Source of the DNA: Thermohalobaculum sp039028795
GTDB taxonomy: Bacteria; Pseudomonadota; Alphaproteobacteria; Rhodobacterales; Rhodobacteraceae
Direction: 5' to 3'
Length of the DNA stretch: 64,000 bases
Assembly (NCBI GenBank): GCA_039028795.1
Contig: JBCCHJ010000009.1
Location: 1 to 64,000, forward strand
Shown here: in pieces, positions 25,970-36,536 of the stretch
How positions within the stretch are numbered: position 1 is the first letter of the stretch
Layout: every line of letters begins with the position of its first letter
Notes under the pieces: model-generated
What the model saw: the letters and a program-made list of their open reading frames with translations, nothing else
What the model was told of the DNA's origin: nothing
Databases searched by the model: none
Translations under genes and position numbers: made by a program

Positions 25970-28342
25970 TCATGTGTAATTGCCCTTCACCCGTTCCTTG
26001 CCAGGATCGAAATGCGGAAACTTCACAACCGTTGCCGGGATGCGTTTTTGCATACCGTCGAGTTGGCCGATCTCGACCTCGGTGCCCTCTTCCGAATGGG
26101 TCATATCAAGGCGAGCTAATGCGATGACCTTGCCCAAGTAGGGTGACTTCATGGCAGAGGTGATTTCGCCGATCTGGGCCCGACCTATGCGCACGCAATC
26201 GCCGTTTACTGGCACCAAACCGCCTTTTATGTCCAGGCCAACCAGTTTCCGATGCGGGTGGGTCTTGCGTCGTTCGATCGCGGCACGACCGATGAAATCG
26301 TCGTTCTGGGTCCTAAGCGGCACGGTAAATCCGATACCCGCCTCGAACGGATCGGTCTGGTCGCAGAATTCATAACCAGCAAAGACCAGGCCAGCCTCGA
26401 TCCGCACCCAATCCAGGGCCGCAAGGCCAAACGGTTGCAGGCCGTGGGGTTGCCCGGCGTCCCACACCGCATCGAAGACCGTTGTGGCATCCTTGGGGTG
26501 ACAGAAGATCTCGTATCCCAACTCACCAGTATAACCGGTCCGGGACACAACCAGCGGTGCGCCGTCGAAGGTCCTGATCCTGGCCACGGCAAAGCGGAAC
26601 CAGCCGAGTTCCTCAATGGTAGGTTGTGTCGGCGCAGCCCAGATAACCTCTTTCAGTATATCCAGCGACGCAGGCCCTTGCACCGCGATGTTGCAAAGCT
26701 GATCAGTCGAGTTCCGCACCCAAGCCTGCATGCCTTCACGCTCGGCCACCTCGCGCATGTGGATGCCGGACAAATCATTGCCGCCAACCCAACGGAAGTT
26801 CGTCTCGCCCAGGCGATAGACGGTGCCGTCGTCGATCATCCCACCATGGTCATGACAGACCGCCGTATAGACCACCTGACCCGTCGCCAGCTTCTTCATG
26901 TTCCGCGTGACGCACATCTGCATCAGCGCTTCGGCATCCGGGCCAGTGACCTCGTATTTGCGGAGCGGCGACAGATCCATCACCACGGCCTTTTCCCGGC
27001 AGGCCCAGTATTCACCGGTCGTACCCACATTCGGGAAGGAGTTCGGAAGCCAAAAGCCGTTGTATTCGACAAAATCGCGGGTATGTCGGGCGAAGGCTTC
27101 GTGAAAGCCGGTTTGCTTCGTCTGTTGGACGGGGCTGTCTGCGGTCATGCGGAAACCTGTAGATCGCTGGAAGTCTTCGGTGGCGGCATAGGTGCGGACC
27201 TGGATGTCCGTCGGATTCCAGCCATTCGCCGGATCAATATCGCAAGGACAGGCGGTGTTGATGCAGACCAAATCGGTCAGCGCACGCAGCAGGACGTAGT
27301 CGCCAGGACGGCTCCACGGATCGTCCATGCCCAAGGCGGTGGTGTCGTCCAGCATGGTATTGAAGAAGAAATTAATGGCAGGCCATCCGCCGCGTGGGCG
27401 GATGTCGAACCGCGCCAGATCCTTGTTCATGTTTTCGGTGCAGTTGACGTGTCCTGGATAGCCCAAGTCGTCATAGTACCGCGCCGTGCAGGCCAGCCCG
27501 AATGTGTCGTGGCGGCCGCAGGTGTCCTGGATGATCTCGACCAGTGGTTCCTGATCTTGGGTCCAGTACTTCGAGAAGATCCCAGGGGCCGGATAGAGCG
27601 AGCCCATAAGTGACCGCGTTGTGGTTGGATCGATTTCTCGTTCCTCCCCACGTTCCAGTGCGCGTAAGGACAGCGCCTGAAAGTCCGAACACTCGCGGCC
27701 CTGAACATCGAGGATTTGAATGAACTCGCCCGCCTTTACCTCATAGGCCTTGGCGTCACCGGGCTGAATGTTGATGTCCTGAAGCGGATCGGCCAGAGCG
27801 TCATGCTCGATATGGCCCGGTTTTTCAGGGCCCGGATGAGCACGCCGAATATAGACGGCTAGTTCGGTCAAGGTGTTCTGTGCTTCGGGTAACATCGCGT
27901 CACCAACAGCACAAACGATCAGCAGGCCATCGCATTGGGCGGTGTAGTTCACACTGTCCCCAGCAGCCGAGCCGTCAAGAAACGCTCGCGCCGCATCCGC
28001 ATGGCCAATATCGAACCGGGCCTTCTCTAGCGCTTTCAGAACCCGGCGGCCTGAGCTATCGCCCCCAGCCAGCGCTACCTGCAAACCCACCGGCGCGGAT
28101 CCACCAACAGCCCCGATCATCGCGGCATCGGACCGGCCATCCGGTAGAAAGAAGACCAGTTCTGCCGTCTGCAAACCTTCTCGGTCCACGACAGTGATTT
28201 CGTCGCCTTCGCAGATTTCTACTGCGCGGGACCCACCTCCTGGCACCACGTGGCGCTCCACCCCATGCGGCAACAATGGCAGGCCGGGTGTATATACGCC
28301 TCCCAATTCGGTCGGACGTTCGAAACGGGCAAGCTCGTTCAT
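25970..28342 (-). CDS. tdm: Trimethylamine N-oxide demethylase (DUF1989 plus GcvT domains)
   Basis: A 790-residue protein matching the bacterial TMAO demethylase layout. Residues about 10-400 hold DUF1989-type modules with conserved Cys at 218, 275, 285, 301, 360, 365 and 367; residues about 405-790 are a GcvT-like tetrahydrofolate-binding domain (R-T-G-Y-T-G-E-L-G-Y-E, E-A-G-L). Known members split TMAO to dimethylamine and formaldehyde, the C1 unit being passed to tetrahydrofolate. The ATG at 28342 follows GGAGAG; a longer frame is unsupported. Its place after tmoXVW and near tmm makes the assignment strong. A GcvT/DUF1989 protein of another methylated amine is the only alternative. Confidence 0.9.
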   Translation of the reverse strand: MNELARFERPTELGGVYTPGLPLLPHGVERHVVPGGGSRAVEICEGDEITVVDREGLQTAELVFFLPDGRSDAAMIGAVGGSAPVGLQVALAGGDSSGRRVLKALEKARFDIGHADAARAFLDGSAAGDSVNYTAQCDGLLIVCAVGDAMLPEAQNTLTELAVYIRRAHPGPEKPGHIEHDALADPLQDINIQPGDAKAYEVKAGEFIQILDVQGRECSDFQALSLRALERGEEREIDPTTTRSLMGSLYPAPGIFSKYWTQDQEPLVEIIQDTCGRHDTFGLACTARYYDDLGYPGHVNCTENMNKDLARFDIRPRGGWPAINFFFNTMLDDTTALGMDDPWSRPGDYVLLRALTDLVCINTACPCDIDPANGWNPTDIQVRTYAATEDFQRSTGFRMTADSPVQQTKQTGFHEAFARHTRDFVEYNGFWLPNSFPNVGTTGEYWACREKAVVMDLSPLRKYEVTGPDAEALMQMCVTRNMKKLATGQVVYTAVCHDHGGMIDDGTVYRLGETNFRWVGGNDLSGIHMREVAEREGMQAWVRNSTDQLCNIAVQGPASLDILKEVIWAAPTQPTIEELGWFRFAVARIRTFDGAPLVVSRTGYTGELGYEIFCHPKDATTVFDAVWDAGQPHGLQPFGLAALDWVRIEAGLVFAGYEFCDQTDPFEAGIGFTVPLRTQNDDFIGRAAIERRKTHPHRKLVGLDIKGGLVPVNGDCVRIGRAQIGEITSAMKSPYLGKVIALARLDMTHSEEGTEVEIGQLDGMQKRIPATVVKFPHFDPGKERVKGNYT

Positions 28343-28362
28343 CTCAACTCTCCAATCCGCAT

Positions 28363-28410
28363 CTTCATCTGGCCAAAAATACCCCGAGAGCGCGAGAGCA
28401 GAGCTCTCGC
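28363..28410 (-). repeat. Intergenic repeat family B, copy 3 (before tdm)
   Basis: Inverted copy of the repeat at 2272-2319: perfect arms GCGAGAGC / GCTCTCGC (28392-28410), then, read on the minus strand, the tail TATTTTTGGCC and CAGATGAAG. It lies between the tmoW stop and the tdm start, where it could end part of the operon transcript or set tdm level. Confidence 0.65.
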
Positions 28411-28438
28411 CTGGCCCGGCACGGGCCAACAAAGCCCA

Positions 28439-30717
28439 TCAATCCAAACCCAGCGCTTTCCGCCGTTCATTCGCCCAACGGATGATTATGTTATCAAAGA
28501 CCAGGGCCATCAGCACCACTGTCATACCCAGCACAAAGTTTTTGCCTAGGTCGGTGCCTGCCAGCGTGCGCTGCAATTCCTGGCCGATATCCTGCGTGCC
28601 GATAAAGGCCGCGATGATCACCATGAAGAAGGCAAACATGATCGCCTGGTTGAACCCAACCGCCATTGTCGGCAACGCGATCGGCAACTGCACGTTCCAC
28701 AGCTTTTGTAAGCGCGTGGCACCAGCCATATCTGCGGCCTCAGTAAGTTCCGGCGGCACAGCACGCAGGCCTTCGATCGTATATCGGATCACCGGCACGA
28801 GCGTGTAGATCAGGATCGAGAAGATCACCGCCACGTCGTTGATCCCGAACAACATTATCGCGGGCAGCAGGTAGACGAAGCTGGGGAAGGTTTGCGCTGT
28901 ATCGACCACCGCAATCATCACTTTGTCCCGGCGCCAGCGCCGCACGGCCCACCAAAGGAAGGCAAGGGTTGCAACGAATAAGTACAGCGAGACCGACCCA
29001 AACGACAGATACGCCGGGAGCATCTCCGCATCCAGTTCTGCGAAGTAGTAGTAGGACCCGCTCACGATCATCGCCATCAGAATCAATGGTAGGCGTTTGA
29101 TGAACAAGCCAAACAGGCCTCCAATGATTTCCAGAGGACTGGACCGCAGAGACACAGGCTGCGAAGCACCCCGCGCCGACCAAATGGCCAAAGGTAGACC
29201 GATCATCATGGCCAGAAACACCGATGCAATCGCAGCGTAAAGTGTGATGATCGCCCGGTCCCACCAGCCGGTCATGGCGATGATCGCGAAGAACCCACCG
29301 GCCATCAACGAAAGCCGCCATCCGCCGACCAGATAACCCAGTGCCGCCCAGGCCAGAACGACCGTTGGAATTGGTAACCACAACAACCCATTCCGGAACG
29401 GGATCAGAACATCGACAATCAGAAAGGCCCGGATGCTTTCTGTTACGGCCTGAACGCTATCTATATCCAGAAAAGCCTTCATCGCCTGGTCGATGGGTTT
29501 GCCTTGAGACAGCGCCTGGGTGCGTTTGACCTCATCCAAGCTGGACCAGATCCATTGGAGGAAGTTTCCGGCTTTCTTACCGTCACCGCCGAGATCATAG
29601 TTTGGCGAGGCCGACGCCGCCCACGAAACCAACAACATCCCGCCGAACAATGCCGCCCCACACAGCAAGAACGCATGCCGCTTCCACCACGGCGTGCCTT
29701 TTTCGAAATGCTCGGGTTGCTTGACCACCCAGGCCTTGGACAGCCTGTCCAGCATCACTGCGATCAGCACGATGGTGATCCCAATCTCAAGCGACCGGCC
29801 CAGCTTAAAGCTGTTCATCATCGCCAGCAGTTTTCCGCCCAAGCCAGGCATGCCGATAAACGCGGTCAGGACCACCATGGCCAGGCAGAGCATGATGATC
29901 TGGTTCACACCGACCAGTATCTCGGTGCGCGCTGCGGGGACGTAAACATGGCGTAGCATTTGCCAGCGGGTGCAGCCGGCCATCTTTCCCGCCTCGACCA
30001 CTTCGGGGGAGACCTTGCGCAGGCCCACCGTCGTCATCAGCACCATGGGCGGGATGGCATAAACCACGGTGGCCACCAGGGCGGCCGTCGGCCCGACGAC
30101 GAAGAAAATCACTGCGGGCAATAGATAGGTGAAAAAGGGGGTGGTCTGCAGAACCGCCAGAATCGGTTTGATCGCGTTGTCGAAGCCACGATACTTCCAG
30201 GCCAGCATGCCCAGGCCAAGGCCCAAGAAAAATGCGAACGGAACGGCGACCACGATGACCGACATGGTCTGCATCGCAAGCTTCCACTGGCCAATCAGCG
30301 CCACCCACAGCAAAGTGCCACCGGCCAAAAGTGCCAACCGCCAGCCGCCCAACCAATAAGCAGTGACCGCCACCACTGCGACCAGGGCTGGCCATGGTAT
30401 GGGACCCAGATGCGGCCATCGGCGCTTGCCTTCAAAAAGGTTGGCCGAGGCATCCAGAAGGAATTGCAGTGGGTTCTTTGCAATCCACCTTGTGAATTCC
30501 TCGATGCCGAGATCATTGCGTAGGAAATTAAACGCTGCATCCAGCCAGACCGCGAAGGGGAAGAGGCCGCTATCATCTGGCCGCTCAACCATCCAGTCAG
30601 GCATCAACGGCCGGGCCACCGCAAAAGCCACGGCCAGCAGGAACAGTCCCAACGCGACTTGCTTTTGCGTTAAGCCAACCGCGGCGGGGGCAGGTGCGGT
30701 ATCGGCAGTGACCGCCA

Positions 30718-30718
<1 letters not shown>
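28439..30718 (-). CDS. tmoW: TMAO ABC transporter permease, double-domain
   Basis: A 759-residue permease with two binding-protein-dependent permease modules of the OpuAB/ProW type, one near residues 150-340 and one near 510-750, each with an E-A-x-x-M-A-G-A/C-T-R loop that contacts the ATPase (E-A-G-K-M-A-G-C-T-R and E-A-A-D-M-A-G-A-T-R). Glycine betaine permeases usually have one such module per chain. With TmoV and TmoX it imports TMAO. Its ATG overlaps the tmoV stop by one base. Confidence 0.88.
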
Positions 30719-31743
<1,025 letters not shown>

Positions 31744-31763
31744 ACCACCACCATGGAACGAGT

Positions 31764-31790
31764 GTAGGGTGGGGTTCAACCCCACCCTAC
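31764..31790. repeat. Short intergenic palindrome, family A (tmoX-tmoV gap)
   Basis: A perfect palindrome with 13-bp arms GTAGGGTGGGGTT and AACCCCACCCTAC around one base. It occupies most of the 68-base gap between tmoX and tmoV and would fold as a strong mRNA hairpin, which may set relative expression of binding protein and ATPase. Confidence 0.8.
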
Positions 31791-31811
31791 CATGTGCTCA
31801 AAAGCCCAGGA

Positions 31812-32744
31812 TCATTCAGTCCAAGGCTTCCAGACGTCTTCGTTGTTTTCCAGCCACTCGGCGGCTGCTTCTTCCGGCTCCATCTCGTCAACGTCGACCA
31901 GCTTTGCCATTTCGGCGATCTGAGCATTGGTGAACGAGATTTTCTGGAGGACGCCATAGGCGGCTGGCCATTTGGCTTCCATGCCTTCCCAAGCAGCTTT
32001 CTTCAGGTAGCCTTTCGCAGGGTTGCCGCAATCATAGAGAGCTTCCTTGTTCGGACCTTTGGTTGGGTCCTTGTCACAGCCGTCTTCCCAGGTCGGGAAT
32101 TCGACGAACTCGCCCGGCCAAACTGCTTCCGCGAAGTTCGGGGTCCAGTTGAAGACCACGACAGGTTTCTTGTCTTTTTCAGCCGCGCCAATTTCGGCCC
32201 AGAGTGCCGCAGCCGAACCCGCATTGATCACGACGAAGTCCATGCCCAGCGCCTCAACGCGTTCCTTGCCGTGCTTCAGCCAGTCAACCGGGCCGTCCAG
32301 ATAGCGGCCTTTACCACCGGTTTCCGGCGTGGCGAACAAAGCAGCACAATCGTTCAGCGCTTCCCAAGACGGCAGGCCAGGGCAAGCGTCCTTGGTCCAC
32401 ATCGGGTACCACCAGTCTTCGCGAGTCACGGCGTCGTGGTCACCCACATCAACGATGCCACCCTTTTCAAGAGCTGCGCGGAAAGATGCTCCGAAAGCGC
32501 CTTCCCAGACTTCCAGCTCTAGCGTGACATCGCCCAGTCGCACTGACTCGTAGACGGCTTGGCTGTCTGTGGTCACGAATTCCACGTTGTTGCCCATGCC
32601 TTCGAAGATCTGACCAACGGCGTGGCTCATGACGATCTGGCTGGACCAGTTATGGATCGGAATGATGATCGGGTCCGAGCTATCCGCGGCCAATGCCGGG
32701 AATGCTACGGCGCCGGCCAACAGCGCTGCTGAGAGTTTCTTCAT
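31812..32744 (-). CDS. tmoX: TMAO ABC transporter substrate-binding protein
   Basis: A 310-residue periplasmic binding protein of the OpuAC/ProX type with a 19-residue signal peptide (A-F-P-A-L-A|A-D). Trp and Tyr residues able to form an aromatic cage for a methylated amine are present (I-H-N-W-S-S-Q near 30; E-D-W-W-Y-P-M-W near 110; F-N-W-T-P near 195). AGGAGAAGGTAA precedes the ATG. It binds TMAO for the TmoVW transporter; the neighbourhood of tmm and tdm supports this over glycine betaine. Confidence 0.88.
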   Translation of the reverse strand: MKKLSAALLAGAVAFPALAADSSDPIIIPIHNWSSQIVMSHAVGQIFEGMGNNVEFVTTDSQAVYESVRLGDVTLELEVWEGAFGASFRAALEKGGIVDVGDHDAVTREDWWYPMWTKDACPGLPSWEALNDCAALFATPETGGKGRYLDGPVDWLKHGKERVEALGMDFVVINAGSAAALWAEIGAAEKDKKPVVVFNWTPNFAEAVWPGEFVEFPTWEDGCDKDPTKGPNKEALYDCGNPAKGYLKKAAWEGMEAKWPAAYGVLQKISFTNAQIAEMAKLVDVDEMEPEEAAAEWLENNEDVWKPWTE

Positions 32745-32839
32745 TTACCTTCTCCTGTTGCGGGGCTTGTCGGTATGCCCCAATTCGGTGGCCGCTCGAT
32801 CGGCTGCCTAAGATCCCCACCTGTTCCGATGGGTTGTGG

Positions 32840-32865
32840 GCGGGCGCGCCCCCCGGCACGCCCGC
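32840..32865 (-). other. GC-rich mRNA hairpin after tmm
   Basis: Arms GCGGGCG / CGCCCGC lie a few bases after the tmm stop, in the 129-base gap to tmoX, without a T-run. It probably stabilises the tmm mRNA end or partly terminates it. Confidence 0.4.
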
Positions 32866-32873
32866 GAATGGGT

Positions 32874-34211
32874 TCAGGTTTTCAGATAGTCCTCCATCGA
32901 GTCATCCAAGCAGTCCTTCCACACAGTGTGGTGCGGCGGCGCCTCGGTCCCCGTCATAGGAGAGACATAGCCATTGTCGCGGAACGTCATGATGTTCTGC
33001 TTCTTGTGCTTTTTCCAAGCGTAGAAGGCTGCGTTCGAGGCCTTGATATCGAAGTTCGGATAGTCCGTTTCGTTCATCAATTCCTCGGTATAGGAGCCTT
33101 GGTAGTCGATGCAGCCATAGTCGTCCTCCAGCGCGGCCTCACCCGCCATACGGGCGTCGATATCGGCCTGCATCGCGGCACGGTCCGGGATTTCGATGCG
33201 GCCCATGATGACATCGCGTGCCCACCAGGCCTGCGCATCGAACATGTTGAACGTGTACCATTGGTCCTGCATGCCCAGATACATGACCTTAGGATTGTTG
33301 ATATAGGCGACGCCTTTATAGAGATCCGGGGTCGCCAGCACGTTCGGGCATTCCAGGCGCAGCTCGGACGGCATGAACGGGAAGTGGTGCTTGTACCCGG
33401 TACACAGCAAGATCGCATCGACGTCTTTCGTCGTGCCATCCTTAAAGTGGGCCGTGTTACCTTCTACCTTCACCAAGGCAGGTACTTCTTGCCAATTGTC
33501 CGGCCAGTCATAACCCATCGGCGCCGTACGGTGTGCGACAGTGACCGACTTACACCCATATTTCCAGCACTGGGACCCAATGTCTTCCGCAGAGTAGGAG
33601 GTGCCCAGGATAAGGATGTCCTTGTCCTTGAACTCTAATGCATCACGGAAATCGTGGGCGTGCAGGACGCGGCCGTTGAAGCTGTCAAAGCCAGGGTAAT
33701 ACGGAACGTTCGGCGTGCTGAAATGGCCTGAGGCCACGACCACGTTGTCGAAGTCTTCCGAATAGGTATTGGCGTTGGGCAGGTCTTCTACGGTGACCTT
33801 GAAGGATCCGTCCGCGTTTTCCTCGACTGACCGGCAGACCGTGCGGAAACGGATCTTGTCGCGCACACCGGCCTTCTTTACCCGGCCCTCAATATAATCA
33901 TAGAGAACCGCGCGCGGCGGGTACGACGCAATCGGGCGACCAAAGTGTTCGTCGAAGGTATAGTCCGCAAACTCCAGCCCTTCCTTGGGGCCGTTCGACC
34001 AGAGATAGCGGTACATCGAGTTATGTACCGGTTCACCATATTCGTCGACGCCCGTGCGCCAGGAATAGCGCCACAGCCCGCCCCAATCTTCTTGCTTTTC
34101 GAAGCAAACGACCTCGGGCACCTCGGCGCCTTTATCCGCTGCTGACTGGAAAGCGCGCAACTGCGCAAGCCCGCAAGGACCCGCGCCGATGATTGCTACC
34201 CGTTTGCTCAT
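32874..34211 (-). CDS. tmm: Trimethylamine monooxygenase
   Basis: A 445-residue flavin-containing monooxygenase that oxidises trimethylamine to TMAO with NADPH and O2. The FAD motif G-A-G-P-C-G is at residues 9-14, the FMO signature F-N-G-R-V-L-H-A-H-D-F at 178-188, and the NADPH motif G-T-S-Y-S-A-E at 203-209; Y206 fits the catalytic Tyr described in Roseovarius Tmm. W and Y residues (D-Q-W-Y-T-F) near 317 fit the amine pocket. The start has GGGAGACCAGA upstream. The gene lies directly before tmoXVW, the arrangement known from roseobacters. Confidence 0.95.
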   Translation of the reverse strand: MSKRVAIIGAGPCGLAQLRAFQSAADKGAEVPEVVCFEKQEDWGGLWRYSWRTGVDEYGEPVHNSMYRYLWSNGPKEGLEFADYTFDEHFGRPIASYPPRAVLYDYIEGRVKKAGVRDKIRFRTVCRSVEENADGSFKVTVEDLPNANTYSEDFDNVVVASGHFSTPNVPYYPGFDSFNGRVLHAHDFRDALEFKDKDILILGTSYSAEDIGSQCWKYGCKSVTVAHRTAPMGYDWPDNWQEVPALVKVEGNTAHFKDGTTKDVDAILLCTGYKHHFPFMPSELRLECPNVLATPDLYKGVAYINNPKVMYLGMQDQWYTFNMFDAQAWWARDVIMGRIEIPDRAAMQADIDARMAGEAALEDDYGCIDYQGSYTEELMNETDYPNFDIKASNAAFYAWKKHKKQNIMTFRDNGYVSPMTGTEAPPHHTVWKDCLDDSMEDYLKT

Positions 34212-34265
34212 TCTGGTCTCCCTGTTCGTTGGGCGGGCGAGTCGCCCACCTTTGAATTGGTTCTG

Positions 34266-34556
34266 TCAAACACCTTCCACGATTGTTTGCACGCTTGTCG
34301 AGGCCGCCATTCGCATGGCTTTAGCCTCGGCGTACTCATCCGAGTTGTACCATTCCAAGGCTTTCTCATAGCTCGGGAACTCGACAATCACGGTTCGTTC
34401 GCCCACCGCGTCGGCTTCGAAGACCTGCTGTTGCCCACCACGCACCAGGAACTGCCCGCCGAATTTGTCCAGGACAGGACCAACCTTCGCGACATAGGCC
34501 GGATAGTCTTCCGGCTTGGTGATCGTAATCTGTCCGATGACGTATCCTTTGGGCAT
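34266..34556 (-). CDS. DUF1330 family protein
   Basis: A 96-residue dimeric alpha/beta-barrel-type protein (M-P-K-G-Y-V-I-G-Q-I, K-F-G-G-x-F-L-V-R-G-G, V-I-V-E-F-P-S-Y-E-K-A, W-Y-N-S-x-E-Y). DUF1330 proteins are related to Dabb and EthD domains; no reaction is known. It sits between the 197-aa unknown (4 bases) and tmm (54 bases), so it is part of the methylated-amine operon. Confidence 0.85.
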   Translation of the reverse strand: MPKGYVIGQITITKPEDYPAYVAKVGPVLDKFGGQFLVRGGQQQVFEADAVGERTVIVEFPSYEKALEWYNSDEYAEAKAMRMAASTSVQTIVEGV

Positions 34557-34560
34557 GGGC

Positions 34561-35154
34561 CTACACCACGTTTGGATCTGCGGTTGATTTGTCCCAATCC
34601 GGCTCGAACCCCAGGATCACCGTGTCCTTAGGTAGCGACGCATTGAACAGGGCATTGTGCCAGAAGGTCGACTCCCATAGCGGGTTCTTAGGCGCCAGCT
34701 TCCAGACCTTGCAGTCGAGATCAAAGCGTTGGTTGTAAGCATCGAAAGTCAGCGTGCATCGATCCGCCCTGCGGATGGTTTGAGCGCCTTCCGATCCCGG
34801 TGGAAACGTTGCGGTTAAGATGTCCGAGAATTCCGTTGGCTTCTGGTAGTAGAATTCGGAAAAGAACTTCAGCGCACTTTCGCGCGTCTGCGCCGGGTCC
34901 TGCGTACGGGTTGCCATGTGACGCATTTCAGGTGTCTTCGAATGCAGCGGGCCTTTGCTGAGGATCGTGATGATATGGCCCATAGGCTCTTTCGCATCCT
35001 TCAGGGTCAACGCAGGCATGATGCTGTCATCGGGGCGTCCCATATTGTTGCGCATCATCATTTGCCGAACCCGGCATTGCCAACGCAGGAAAGCATCGCG
35101 CAGCGGTTGCTGCTCGGGCCGCATTCCCAGCAGTTTAGCCGTGCTTGCCAGCAT
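34561..35154 (-). CDS. Conserved hypothetical protein of the methylated-amine operon
   Basis: A 197-residue soluble protein with no signal peptide and no motif that I can assign. It has a basic N-terminal half (R-W-Q-C-R-V-R-Q-M-M-M-R-N-N-M-G-R) and a C-terminal W-x-x-A...L-W-E-S-T-F-W-H-N-A-L-F block rich in aromatic residues. It begins 2 bases after the nitrilase stop and ends 4 bases before the DUF1330 gene, so it is translated with them. Its place suggests a role in methylamine use or in handling a by-product such as formaldehyde, but this is inference only. Confidence 0.75.
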   Translation of the reverse strand: MLASTAKLLGMRPEQQPLRDAFLRWQCRVRQMMMRNNMGRPDDSIMPALTLKDAKEPMGHIITILSKGPLHSKTPEMRHMATRTQDPAQTRESALKFFSEFYYQKPTEFSDILTATFPPGSEGAQTIRRADRCTLTFDAYNQRFDLDCKVWKLAPKNPLWESTFWHNALFNASLPKDTVILGFEPDWDKSTADPNVV

Positions 35155-35156
35155 GA

Positions 35157-36020
35157 TTACTCCGCCGCCATGGCCTGCTTGGCCGGTTTCGAATAGGTCC
35201 GGTCATGGCTAAGGCTGGGGATCTTGCCCCTAGCCTCTGCCACCTTGTCCAGGTCTATCTCTGCAGTGATCACGCCCGGGCCTTCACCGCCATCGGCCAG
35301 CACTGCGCCCATAGGGTCGATGATCAGCGAATGACCATAGGCCTCGCCGCCACCAGGAACCGCGCCATGGGCACAAGGCGCGATGACATAGGCGCCGTTC
35401 TCGATCGCGCGAGCCCGGTTCAGGATGTGCCAGTGGAGCTCTCCCGTCTTCTTCGTGAAGGCGGCAGGGGTTGCCAGGATCTCGGCGCCTGCCTGCGCCA
35501 GATCACGATAGAGATGCGGGAAGCGAACATCATAGCAGATCGTGTGGCCGAGCTTGCCAAATGGCGTTTCGTGCAATGCTGAACAATCGCCCGGCGCAAC
35601 CCGCGCGCTTTCGCGGTAAACTGCTGTCTCAGACATCTGTATGTCGAACATATGGATCTTGTCATAGCGCCCATGAATGGCGCCTTTGTCGTCGACCAGG
35701 AAGCCGCGGTTGATCAGCATCTGCTCATCACCCGGACCCGCCGGCGCCGGCACAGCGACCGAGCCGATCAGCGTCCAGACCCCATGCTTTGCAGAAAAGT
35801 CGCGCAAGGCCGTGACCACCGGATGCGCTTCATCTTCCGCAACCGGCGGGCACAAGGCGGGCCCGTCCGAGACCAGCCCACCGCAATATTCAGGTAGCGC
35901 AAGGAGGCAGGCCCCCTGCGCTACCGCCCTTTCGGCTAGGCCCAAAGCTTCGGTGGTCGCGCTTTCGAAGTCCGGCATTGGCCGGGTTTGTAAGCAGGCG
36001 ACGGTCAGCGGTCGGGCCAT
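35157..36020 (-). CDS. Carbon-nitrogen hydrolase (nitrilase superfamily)
   Basis: A 287-residue nitrilase-superfamily amidase. The Glu-Lys-Cys triad is visible: L-P-E-Y-C (Glu near 43), R-Y-D-K-I-H (Lys near 121) and I-C-Y-D-V-R (Cys near 160). The family hydrolyses linear amides or deaminated glutathione (Nit1 type). In this operon an attractive but unproven substrate is a glutamyl amide or a side product of GmaS. It starts 39 bases after the preceding 136-aa gene. Confidence 0.87.
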   Translation of the reverse strand: MARPLTVACLQTRPMPDFESATTEALGLAERAVAQGACLLALPEYCGGLVSDGPALCPPVAEDEAHPVVTALRDFSAKHGVWTLIGSVAVPAPAGPGDEQMLINRGFLVDDKGAIHGRYDKIHMFDIQMSETAVYRESARVAPGDCSALHETPFGKLGHTICYDVRFPHLYRDLAQAGAEILATPAAFTKKTGELHWHILNRARAIENGAYVIAPCAHGAVPGGGEAYGHSLIIDPMGAVLADGGEGPGVITAEIDLDKVAEARGKIPSLSHDRTYSKPAKQAMAAE

Positions 36021-36059
36021 GGCTCCCCCCTCCAGGGTTCGTATTCGGTCTATCGGTCC

Positions 36060-36470
36060 TCAGAACTTACAATAGGCCTGGCGCAGCTGCACCAGCGGGT
36101 GGTTCGGCGACATCTGGAACTTCAGCAAGAGTTCCCGCGCGATCATGTCACGATCCTGTTGGTTGTCGGGCAGTTCAATCGCGTCCGGCACCCGAACCCA
36201 ACCATTGATGTTCCGGTCGAAGACGGCGGGCTTGCCTTCTTCGTAGCCCATGTGAACATCTTCTAACCAGTTCAGATCATCCCAGCCCATAACCTCCATA
36301 TATTGCTTCAGATATGGGGTGATCCGATCATAGTCCGGAACCAGGTTCACGTCATAGCGATAGCCGATGTGCTGGCCGATTTCTTTTTCGCGCTCGCTGT
36401 CCAGCCCATCGCCGGTGATGAACTGATCGACATCCTTGATTTCGGATCCGCGATATTGTGTGCCTGCCAT
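36060..36470 (-). CDS. Conserved hypothetical protein of the methylated-amine operon
   Basis: A 136-residue acidic protein, start at 36470 with GGGAGAT upstream. No known domain is recognised; the chain has Y-M-E-V-M-G-W-D-D-L-N-W-L-E-D and N-G-W-V-R-V-P-D segments. It follows mgsC by 63 bases, with a family A palindrome in between. It may be an accessory subunit of the N-methylglutamate synthase, since it is next to mgsC, but nothing in the sequence proves this. Confidence 0.7.
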   Translation of the reverse strand: MAGTQYRGSEIKDVDQFITGDGLDSEREKEIGQHIGYRYDVNLVPDYDRITPYLKQYMEVMGWDDLNWLEDVHMGYEEGKPAVFDRNINGWVRVPDAIELPDNQQDRDMIARELLLKFQMSPNHPLVQLRQAYCKF

Positions 36471-36486
36471 TTGGTATCTCCCAATG

Positions 36487-36536
36487 GTGGGTATCACCCG
36501 TCCTACAACATTAGGACGGGTTCGAACCCATCCTTA
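36487..36536. repeat. Two family A palindromes at the end of mgsC
   Basis: Two adjacent imperfect copies: GGTGGGTATCACCCGTCCTAC at 36487-36506 and AGGACGGGTT / AACCCATCCTTA at 36514-36536. The second includes the TAA stop of mgsC (36534-36536), so insertion of this element has supplied or moved the gene end. Confidence 0.65.

Noticed and set aside
26252..27613. A 453-codon open frame antisense to tdm
   Set aside because: It is a shadow of the tdm coding sequence in a GC-rich genome; no ribosome-binding site and no family resemblance.
31794..32522. An open frame antisense to tmoX
   Set aside because: Shadow frame; tmoX has signal peptide and family motifs.
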